Shown here: positions 1 to 4,561 of the stretch, in pieces
Layout of the letters: each line of letters begins with the position of its first letter
How positions within the stretch are numbered: the stretch's first letter is position 1
Origin: Actinomycetota bacterium
GTDB taxonomy: Bacteria > Actinomycetota > Thermoleophilia > Gaiellales > Gaiellaceae
DNA length: 5,833 nucleotides
Assembly: GCA_013698195.1 (NCBI GenBank)
Contig: JACCVK010000231.1
Span: 1-5,833, forward strand
Direction of reading: 5' to 3'
Notes under the pieces: model-generated
Databases searched by the model: none
What the model was told of the DNA's origin: nothing
What the model saw: only the letters and a program-made list of their open reading frames with translations
Program-made: the position numbers and the translations under genes

Positions 1-239
1 GAGAGCTGGGCGCGGTGTTCGTGGAGGCCATCGTGCGGCTCGCGACCTCGCTCGGGCTCGAGGTCGTCGCCGAGGGAATCGAGTCGGCTGCGCAGTGCAA
101 AGCCGTCACAGCGCTCGGCTGCACGCACGCACAGGGGTTCTACTTCGGAGAGCCGCTTGCAGGGCTCGGCGTCTCGAACTATCTCTGGGCCTCGAAGCTA
201 CCCGCCGGCAACATCATGCCGGTGGCCGACGTCGCGTAA
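1..239 (+). CDS. EAL-domain protein, C-terminal fragment (putative c-di-GMP phosphodiesterase)
   Basis: Only the last 78 residues are visible; the reading frame is open to the left edge (first complete codon at position 3) and ends at TAA 237-239. The fragment matches the end of an EAL domain: a helix ELGAVFVEAIVRLATSLGL, the AEGIES motif (visible residues 23-28) with its conserved Glu, Gln31, and the terminal GCTHAQGFYFGEP block (39-51) that closes the TIM barrel. EAL domains hydrolyse cyclic-di-GMP to pGpG, and many sit behind GGDEF or sensor domains. Whether this one is catalytic cannot be judged, because the EAL signature and most metal-binding residues lie outside the window. About 27 residues follow the QGFYFGEP block, so no further domain follows. 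The gene is convergent with the thioesterase, with 10 nt between the stop codons. The family call is secure; activity is unknown. Confidence 0.9.
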   Translation, partial: ELGAVFVEAIVRLATSLGLEVVAEGIESAAQCKAVTALGCTHAQGFYFGEPLAGLGVSNYLWASKLPAGNIMPVADVA

Positions 240-249
240 GACCGGTCTT
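238..249. repeat. 12-bp perfect palindrome between convergent stop codons
   Basis: AAGACCGGTCTT reads the same on both strands. It overlaps the last two bases of the EAL gene's TAA stop and fills the gap up to the thioesterase stop (252..250 on the minus strand). As RNA it could form only a short stem around a CCGG loop, so it is weak as an intrinsic terminator. It may be a protein-binding site or a chance palindrome. Confidence 0.4.
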
Positions 250-666
250 TCAGACGGCGGGGAGAACGGCCTGCGTCTGGGTGACGCGAGCGACATGCTT
301 CCCGGCGTCGTCGTGAAGGTCGGTCTCCACCACGATGGTCGTCCGGCCGCGGTGGAGGACGCGAGAGGTCGCATCCACGTGCCCGTCGCGCACGGCTCGA
401 AAGAAGTTCGTCTTCGACTCGATCGTCGCCGTCCCGGTCGAGCCATCAGGCAGGTTGAGGAAAGCGCAGTACGCGCCCGCAGCGTCCGCGAGCGACATGA
501 GCGCGCCTCCGTGGAGGATGCCGCCGGCAGTACAGAGGCGCTCCTCCCAGGCCAGTCGCGCGCGTACCTCGTCCTCGCTTGCCGAGATCACTTCGAGGCC
601 GAGCGTCCCGGCGAAGGGCATCGAGGCTCGAGCCGTCTCGGTCAGTGCTTGGTCGGGCTCCGCCAC
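250..666 (-). CDS. PaaI-family hotdog-fold acyl-CoA thioesterase
   Basis: A 138-residue protein, the usual length for single-domain PaaI/YbgC-like hotdog thioesterases, which hydrolyse acyl-CoA (often aryl- or hydroxyphenylacetyl-CoA) in the cytoplasm. The hotdog helix region is clear: GGILHGGALMSLADAAG at residues 48-64, with HGG at 52-54 and Asp61, the acidic residue expected to take part in catalysis. It is followed by the strand TIESKTNFFRAV (81-92) and a C-terminal QTQAVL strand (130-135). The start is GTG at 666. There is no Shine-Dalgarno sequence, but a TACAGT box ends 6 nt before the GTG, suggesting a leaderless message. The gene stands alone: it diverges from the Yip1-like gene and converges on the EAL gene, so context gives no substrate, and nothing nearby belongs to phenylacetate degradation. 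Family is secure, substrate unknown. Confidence 0.88.
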   Translation of the reverse strand: MAEPDQALTETARASMPFAGTLGLEVISASEDEVRARLAWEERLCTAGGILHGGALMSLADAAGAYCAFLNLPDGSTGTATIESKTNFFRAVRDGHVDATSRVLHRGRTTIVVETDLHDDAGKHVARVTQTQAVLPAV

Positions 667-672
667 GCGCGC

Positions 673-678
673 ACTGTA
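673..678 (-). promoter_or_regulatory. Candidate -10 box for leaderless thioesterase transcript
   Basis: On the minus strand TACAGT (TANNNT pattern) is followed by 6 nt (GCGCGC) and then the GTG start at 666. This spacing puts the predicted transcription start on or next to the start codon. I see no convincing -35 hexamer and no Shine-Dalgarno sequence upstream of the GTG. The 39-bp gap (667-705) is shared with the divergent Yip1-like gene, so the two promoters would overlap back to back. Confidence 0.45.
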
Positions 679-693
679 GAGGCTCGGTGCGTC

Positions 694-699
694 TACTCT
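694..699 (+). promoter_or_regulatory. Candidate -10 box for leaderless Yip1-like transcript
   Basis: TACTCT (TANNNT) is followed by 6 nt (CGAGTC) and the ATG at 706, which would put transcription initiation at the A of the start codon. No purine-rich Shine-Dalgarno sequence is present between the box and the ATG, and no clear -35 hexamer is seen. The same CTACTCTC octamer recurs just before the MOSC gene start at 1381. Confidence 0.45.
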
Positions 700-705
700 C
701 GAGTC

Positions 706-1362
706 ATGCTTCTGGACACGACCGACCGCGAGGACGCGCTCTCGTCGGGTCGTGCGTGGTGGCTTCGGGTCCCCGCCGTCCTCCTCAGCCCGCGAGCCGT
801 GTTCTACGCGCTCCGTGAGGACGATCCGGACGACGTAACCGCCCGCTCTGAGCCGATCCTGCTGATCGTCCTCATGGCGGGGGCTGCGACCGTCCTCGCG
901 ACCCCGACTGCCGGTCGGCTGCTCGACAACCCCAGCTACGACCCGGTTCTCCTCGGAGTCTGGATGTTCATCGCCGGAGGGATCTACGGCGCCCTCGGCT
1001 ATTTCTTCCTCGGCTTCGCGATGTTCTTCGGTGCGCGGCTGCTCGGGAGTCTCGGCAGCTTCCGGCGCAAGCGTCAGCTCGTCGGGTTCGCGCTCGTGCC
1101 CCTTGCGGTCTCGCTCGTCGTGCTGCTCCCGCTACGACTCGCTCTCTACGGAGGCGACACGTTCCGGCGCGGCGGTGCGGACGAGGGGACGGGAGAGGTC
1201 GTTCTGCTCGGCGTCCAACTCGCGTTCGTCGCCTGGTCGCTCGTGCTGCTCTTGATCGGAGTCCGCGTCGTGCACGGTTGGGACTGGCTGCGCTCGGCCG
1301 CGGTTGTCGTCTCAGGCGCGGCGCTACTGGCCGCGATCGTCGGCGTGTTCGCGCTTCTGTAG
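706..1362 (+). CDS. Yip1-like integral membrane protein (five predicted helices)
   Basis: A 218-residue protein starting at ATG 706. The frame stays open upstream as far as 157, but that part is antisense to the thioesterase and Arg-rich with no domain, so ATG 706 is preferred. The cytosolic N-terminus contains WWLRVPAVLLSPRAVFYALRE (about 18-38), typical of the region before the first helix in Yip1-domain proteins. Hydrophobic segments lie at about 50-67, 81-108, 124-148, 165-187 and 197-217, five in all, as in the Yip1 fold. The basic SFRRKRQLVGFALVPLAVSL stretch (118-137) before helix 3 with its Pro matches the family pattern. Bacterial Yip1-like proteins have no settled function; a role in membrane organisation or transport is possible. 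The MOSC gene follows after 18 nt on the same strand, with no evident functional link. Fold call is moderate to good; function unknown. Confidence 0.75.
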   Translation: MLLDTTDREDALSSGRAWWLRVPAVLLSPRAVFYALREDDPDDVTARSEPILLIVLMAGAATVLATPTAGRLLDNPSYDPVLLGVWMFIAGGIYGALGYFFLGFAMFFGARLLGSLGSFRRKRQLVGFALVPLAVSLVVLLPLRLALYGGDTFRRGGADEGTGEVVLLGVQLAFVAWSLVLLLIGVRVVHGWDWLRSAAVVVSGAALLAAIVGVFALL

Positions 1363-1367
1363 CTGGC

Positions 1368-1373
1368 TACTCT
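1368..1373 (+). promoter_or_regulatory. Candidate -10 box for leaderless MOSC transcript
   Basis: TACTCT lies in the 18-nt gap between the Yip1-like stop (1362) and the GTG at 1381, with 7 nt (CACGCAC) between box and start. No Shine-Dalgarno sequence is present. The box sits in the same GCTACTCTC/TCTACTCTC context as the one at 694-699. The MOSC gene could therefore have its own leaderless promoter in addition to read-through from the gene upstream. Confidence 0.4.
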
Positions 1374-1380
1374 CACGCAC

Positions 1381-2076
1381 GTGGCTGCCACCGTGCTGGA
1401 GCTCTGGCGGTATCCGGTGAAGTCGCTTCTCGGCGAGGAGCTCCCGCAGGCGGACCTCGTCAAGCGGGGTCTGGTCGGGGATCGGCTGTACGCGGTGACC
1501 GACAGGGATGGAAAGCTCGGAAGCGGCAAGACAACACATCGGTTCCGTCGGCTCGACGGGCTCTTCGAGCTGCGTGCGCGCTTTGGAGACGACCGTCCGA
1601 TCGTGACCCTCCCGGATGGACGGGAGCTCACCGTCGATGACCCGGACCTCGACGCGTTCCTCGGCGAGCGCTATGCCGATGACCTTCGGATCGCTCGCGA
1701 AGACAAGGTTCCACACCATGACGCGGCCGCGCTGCATCTGCTCACTACCGCGTCGATTCGCTGGCTGGCGGAAAGGCTTCCTGAGTCAACCATCGACCGC
1801 CGCCGCTTCCGTCCGAACGTTCTCGTCGAGGAGGGAGGTGCAGAGCGCGTCGAGGACGCCTGGGTCGGCAGCCGCTTCGCGATCGGCACGGCCGTCATTC
1901 GTGTCACCGAGCGCGCTGAGCGCTGCGTCATGACGACGAATCCGCAGTCGGAGCTACGCAAGGATCCCGCTGTGCTGCGCGCGGTCACCGAGCTCAACGG
2001 CGCCTGTCTGGGCGTCTTCGCGGAGGTCGAGCAGGCGGGCACCGTGCGGGTAGGCGACCCACTCGAAAAGCTCTAG
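1381..2076 (+). CDS. MOSC-domain protein with N-terminal beta-barrel (YcbX/mARC-like)
   Basis: A 231-residue protein starting at GTG 1381. The N-terminus carries the MOSC-N beta-barrel signature: LELWRYPVKSLLGEEL (6-21), then RGLVGDRLYAVTD (29-41). The MOSC core includes HLLTTASIRWL (119-129), RRRFRPNVLVE (140-150), which is the arginine/asparagine element that helps hold the molybdenum cofactor, and ERCVMTTNPQ (180-189). Cys182 is at the place of the conserved cysteine that coordinates sulfurated Moco or receives sulfur in this superfamily. Relatives include YcbX and mitochondrial amidoxime-reducing component, which reduce N-hydroxylated compounds. No ferredoxin domain is fused at the C-terminus, unlike E. 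coli YcbX, so an electron donor would be separate. The gene end overlaps the convergent panB by 4 nt. Family secure; substrate and partner unknown. Confidence 0.9.
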   Translation: MAATVLELWRYPVKSLLGEELPQADLVKRGLVGDRLYAVTDRDGKLGSGKTTHRFRRLDGLFELRARFGDDRPIVTLPDGRELTVDDPDLDAFLGERYADDLRIAREDKVPHHDAAALHLLTTASIRWLAERLPESTIDRRRFRPNVLVEEGGAERVEDAWVGSRFAIGTAVIRVTERAERCVMTTNPQSELRKDPAVLRAVTELNGACLGVFAEVEQAGTVRVGDPLEKL

Positions 2077-2079
2077 AGC
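2070..2079. repeat. 10-bp palindrome containing the shared stop codons of MOSC and panB
   Basis: GCTCTAGAGC is a perfect palindrome. Its central CTAG (2073-2076) holds the TAG stop of the MOSC gene on the plus strand (2074-2076) and the TAG stop of panB on the minus strand (2075..2073). The two convergent coding regions therefore overlap by 4 nt and leave no room for a conventional hairpin terminator between them. The inner CTAG symmetry follows from the overlapping stops; the three extra matched pairs on each side do not. Confidence 0.6.
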
Positions 2080-2984
2080 CAAGCCTCCTCCTCGTGTCCG
2101 GCGTGTGCGCCGTGCTCGAAGATCTCCAGCTCTGCTTGCGGCATCGCGTACGAGTGCTGCTCCTCCGGGAAACGGCGCTGGCGCACGTCCTCTGCGAACG
2201 CCGTGAGTGCCGAGCGGATGACGCCACCGACGTCCGCGTAGCGCTTAACGAAGCGCGCGATGTGGCCGTCGTAGAGGCCGAGCAGGTCGTGCCAGACGAG
2301 CACCTGCCCGTCGCAGTCGACCCCTGCCCCGATCCCGATCGTCGGGATCGAGAGCTGTTCCGTGATCCGCGCCGCGACCGGTGAGGGAACGGCTTCCAAA
2401 ACCAGCGAGAAGCAGCCCGCGGCCTCGAGCGAGCGGGCGTCGGTGAGCAGCGCGAGCGCCTTCTCCGCGCTCCGGCCCTGCGCCTTGTAGCCGCCGAGCA
2501 TCGTGGCCGTCTGGGGCGTGAGCCCGATGTGTCCCATGACAGGAATGCCCGCACCGACGATGGTCCGGACGCGCGAGAGCATCGGTCCTGCGCCCTCGAG
2601 CTTGACCGCATCGGCTCCGGCCTCCTTGACGAAGCGAATGGCGTTACGGAGCGCATCCTCGTCGGAGACTTGGAACGAGCCGAACGGCATGTCCGCGATG
2701 ACGAGCGGACGCCGGGCGCCGCGCGTGACCGCGCGGGTGAGGACGAGCATCTCGTCCATCGTCGCGGGCACGGTCGAGCTGTGACCGAGCACGGTCATAG
2801 CGGCCGAGTCTCCGACGAGCACGAGGTCGGTGCCGGCCTCGTCGGCAAGCCTCCCTCCGGGTGCGTCGTAGGCGGTGACCATCACGATCGGCTGCCGTCG
2901 CGCTTTCATTTCCGCGAGCTCGGTCAGCGGGAGCTTGCCTGGGGCCGGCGTCGCCGGTGCAGGCTCTTGCGGGCGAATGCTCAT
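2073..2984 (-). CDS. panB: 3-methyl-2-oxobutanoate hydroxymethyltransferase (ketopantoate hydroxymethyltransferase)
   Basis: PanB transfers a hydroxymethyl group from 5,10-methylenetetrahydrofolate to 2-oxoisovalerate, giving ketopantoate, the first committed step of pantothenate and CoA synthesis. The 303-residue protein shows the whole family pattern: VTAYDA (36-41), VGDSAAMTVLGH (57-68) with metal ligand Asp59, ADMPFGSF (97-104) with metal ligand Asp98, VKLEG (127-131) with Lys128 and metal ligand Glu130, GHIGLTPQ (151-158) with His152, EAVP (197-200) with the probable catalytic Glu197, IGIGAG (216-221) and QVLVWHDLLGL (227-237). Roles are assigned by correspondence with characterised PanB enzymes. 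A Pro/Ala-rich tail of about 16 residues precedes the barrel. The ATG (2984..2982) overlaps the panC stop as ATGA, and AAGGAG sits 7 nt upstream, so this start is well supported. It is the last gene of the operon. Confidence 0.97.
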   Translation of the reverse strand: MSIRPQEPAPATPAPGKLPLTELAEMKARRQPIVMVTAYDAPGGRLADEAGTDLVLVGDSAAMTVLGHSSTVPATMDEMLVLTRAVTRGARRPLVIADMPFGSFQVSDEDALRNAIRFVKEAGADAVKLEGAGPMLSRVRTIVGAGIPVMGHIGLTPQTATMLGGYKAQGRSAEKALALLTDARSLEAAGCFSLVLEAVPSPVAARITEQLSIPTIGIGAGVDCDGQVLVWHDLLGLYDGHIARFVKRYADVGGVIRSALTAFAEDVRQRRFPEEQHSYAMPQAELEIFEHGAHAGHEEEAWL

Positions 2985-3760
2985 GTGCTGTCTCCTTCGA
3001 GGACGATGTTGTCGATCAGCCGGGTGGAACCGACGCGGACTGCGCCGGCGAGGACGGGGGGGTCGAAGTCGACGCGCTCGACATAGTCGACGACGAGCCC
3101 GTTGGAGGACTCGAGCAAGGTGCGCGCCGCTTCGGGATCTCCCGTTGCGAGCGCGCGAGGAAGTACGAGCGCCCGCTCGCGCTCACTCCTCGAGAGTCGG
3201 GCGTTTCGGGACGAGAGCGCGAGCCCGTCGGCGTCGCGCACCGTGGGCAGCACGCGCAGCTCGACGTCTAGCGCGAAGTCCCGAATCAGGCGCCGGATCA
3301 CCTCGACCTGCTGTGCGTCTTTCTGGCCGAAGTAAAGAGCGGTCGGTCGCACGATCGCAAAGAGCTTGAGGACGATCGTCGCCACGCCGCGGAAGTGACC
3401 CGGCCGGTGAACTCCCTCGAGCATCGAGCCGAGCTCCGTCACTTCGACCCACGTCTGGAAGCCGGGCGGATACATCTCGTCGGCCGACGGTGCGAAGACG
3501 ACGTCGACACCGGCGTCGCGCGCAAGCTCGAAGTCGCGTTCCTCGTCGTGCGGGTAGCGGTCGAGATCCGACTCGTCCGCGAACTGGGCCGGGTTCACGA
3601 ACAGGCTCATGACGACGGTGTCGCACTCGTCGCGGGCGGCGTGAAGCAGAGAGAGGTGCCCTTCGTGCAGGGCACCCATCGTGGGCACGAGTCCGATCGA
3701 GGTCGACCGCCGAGCGGCGAGGAGCTCGCGGAGCCCACCGATGCCCCGTTCGACGTTCAC
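2981..3760 (-). CDS. panC: Pantothenate synthetase (pantoate-beta-alanine ligase)
   Basis: PanC joins pantoate and beta-alanine with ATP through a pantoyl-adenylate intermediate, giving pantothenate, AMP and PPi. Motifs in order: VPTMGALHEGHLSLL (25-39) containing the HxGH nucleotide-binding signature (His32, His35), SLFVNPAQF (52-60), DLDRYP (65-70), EMYPPG (95-100), GVHRPGHFRGV (116-126), FGQKDAQQ (144-151), RDADGLALSSRN (175-186) and RLIDN (247-251). At 259 residues it is about 20 shorter than typical PanC. The shortening falls in the C-terminal lid domain after the SSRN motif; the catalytic N-terminal domain is complete. The start is GTG (3760..3758), overlapping the stop of the DUF2520 gene as GTGA. 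The Shine-Dalgarno match is poor (AAGG 12 nt upstream), so translation probably depends on coupling to the gene before it. Confidence 0.97.
   Translation of the reverse strand: MNVERGIGGLRELLAARRSTSIGLVPTMGALHEGHLSLLHAARDECDTVVMSLFVNPAQFADESDLDRYPHDEERDFELARDAGVDVVFAPSADEMYPPGFQTWVEVTELGSMLEGVHRPGHFRGVATIVLKLFAIVRPTALYFGQKDAQQVEVIRRLIRDFALDVELRVLPTVRDADGLALSSRNARLSRSERERALVLPRALATGDPEAARTLLESSNGLVVDYVERVDFDPPVLAGAVRVGSTRLIDNIVLEGDST
2992..2997 (-). promoter_or_regulatory. Strong ribosome binding site of panB inside the end of panC
   Basis: AAGGAG on the minus strand lies 7 nt before the panB ATG and within the last codons of panC. It fixes the ATG at 2984 as the panB start, even though that adds a Pro/Ala-rich tail before the conserved barrel. 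It is the best Shine-Dalgarno sequence of the three-gene operon. Confidence 0.75.
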
Positions 3761-4473
3761 CGAGTGGACTCGCCTTGCTGGAGCTCGTAGCGCGGAAACT
3801 CTCGGCCCGCGACGGCTGCGGTTGCCTCGGCAAGGAGGAGATAGAGCTCTTCGAGCTCGGGTGCGTGCTCCCGGATCGCCTCGAGGTGTCGCTCGACCGT
3901 CTCCCAGTCGCCCCTCGCGATCGGGCCAGTGAGCTCGAAGCCGTTGTCGATTACGCGGCGCATGAGCGGATCGAGCGCCTCGGGCGGCGCGCCGACGGCC
4001 TCGAGCAGCCGGCCGGCGGCGGCCCGGAGCGTCACGAGATAGTTGGAGGCGATCGCCGCGCCGGCGTGATACGCGGCTCGCCGGTCGTCGCTGAGCTCGA
4101 AGGCGCGCAGGCCGAGCGTCTCGGCGAGCCAGAAGCCGATCGACCGTGCCTCACTGCTCGCGGCGGTGACGGCGGCCCAGGCGCCGTCGAGCTGCTCAGC
4201 ACCACGGGCTTTCGTGAACGACTGGAGTGGATGAAGCGAAAGGCGGCGCGTGTGGGGTGCCAGCGCGTCGAGGCCGGTCGCCCCGCTCACGTGGCCGATC
4301 CAGGGGCCGAGCGGGAGTGTCAAGGCGACCTCAGCGATCGCGCGGTCCGGGACGCACAGGAGGACGAGGTCGGGCTCGCGCGCGTTCAATCGAACGCCGC
4401 GCTCCGCGAGACGCTCGCTCACGGCTCCGCCGACACGCCCACGCGCGCCGATGACGTGGATGGTTTCGATCAT
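3757..4473 (-). CDS. Rossmann-like/DUF2520 oxidoreductase; candidate ketopantoate reductase of the pantothenate operon
   Basis: A 238-residue protein starting at ATG 4473, with GGAG 5 nt upstream; the frame continues further upstream but without family similarity. The N-terminal nucleotide-binding part shows HVIGARGRVGGAV (6-18), DLVLLCVPDRAI (35-46) and HVSGATGLDAL (61-71). The DUF2520 part shows SLHPLQSF (79-86), YHAGAAIASNYLVTL (135-149) and TGPIARGDWETVERHL (182-197), all diagnostic. DUF2520 proteins resemble ProC/6-phosphogluconate dehydrogenase-type reductases and often neighbour panC or panD. From memory, the Francisella ketopantoate reductase PanG is of this general type. Coupling to panC and panB makes NAD(P)H-dependent reduction of ketopantoate to pantoate the leading hypothesis. 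Oddities: the glycine motif is GxxGxxG rather than GxGxxG, and only about 17 residues separate the first helix from the LVLLCVPD strand, so the second beta-alpha unit is nearly absent. Family secure, function inferred. Confidence 0.85.
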   Translation of the reverse strand: MIETIHVIGARGRVGGAVSERLAERGVRLNAREPDLVLLCVPDRAIAEVALTLPLGPWIGHVSGATGLDALAPHTRRLSLHPLQSFTKARGAEQLDGAWAAVTAASSEARSIGFWLAETLGLRAFELSDDRRAAYHAGAAIASNYLVTLRAAAGRLLEAVGAPPEALDPLMRRVIDNGFELTGPIARGDWETVERHLEAIREHAPELEELYLLLAEATAAVAGREFPRYELQQGESTR

Positions 4474-4478
4474 GGTCG

Positions 4479-4482
4479 CTCC
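4479..4482 (-). promoter_or_regulatory. Ribosome binding site deciding the DUF2520 start
   Basis: GGAG on the minus strand lies 5 nt before the ATG at 4473, immediately ahead of the first Rossmann strand (IETIHVIG). This supports that ATG over start codons further upstream in the same open frame, whose encoded sequence is low-complexity and would run across the intergenic region into the divergent GNAT gene. Confidence 0.65.
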
Positions 4483-4512
4483 AGTTCCGTTGGCGGATAC
4501 CGGGCAGCCGGA

Positions 4513-4518
4513 AGCATA
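4513..4518 (-). promoter_or_regulatory. Candidate -10 box of the pantothenate operon
   Basis: TATGCT on the minus strand is the best -10-like hexamer in the 88-bp divergent region (4474-4561). It would give a leader of roughly 30 nt that includes the GGAG ribosome binding site. The hexamer about 17 nt upstream (GCACCG) is a poor -35, so this is a modest candidate. No riboswitch-like structure or obvious operator was recognised in the leader. Confidence 0.35.
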
Positions 4519-4544
4519 CCCCTCGTAATTCTCGACGGTGCGGG

Positions 4545-4550
4545 TACGCT
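4545..4550 (+). promoter_or_regulatory. Candidate -10 box of the GNAT gene
   Basis: TACGCT lies 11 nt before the ATG at 4562, followed by the purine run GGGGAGGGGG (4552-4561). Transcription would begin inside or just before the purine run, giving a leader of only a few nucleotides, so a full Shine-Dalgarno interaction and this promoter are not easily reconciled. Low confidence. Confidence 0.25.
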
Positions 4551-4561
4551 CGGGGAGGGGG

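Noticed and set aside
157..705. Long in-frame upstream extension of the Yip1-like reading frame
   Set aside because: It lies antisense to the well-supported thioesterase, encodes Arg/Gly/Ala-rich sequence with no domain, and the protein family begins near ATG 706.
2070..2079. Bidirectional intrinsic terminator at the MOSC/panB junction
   Set aside because: The palindrome has no loop length to spare and no U-tract on either strand. It is better recorded as a palindrome of unknown role.
1994..2656. 220-codon minus-strand open frame overlapping panB
   Set aside because: It is a Ser/Arg-rich shadow of panB in another frame, whereas the panB frame has a complete set of catalytic motifs.
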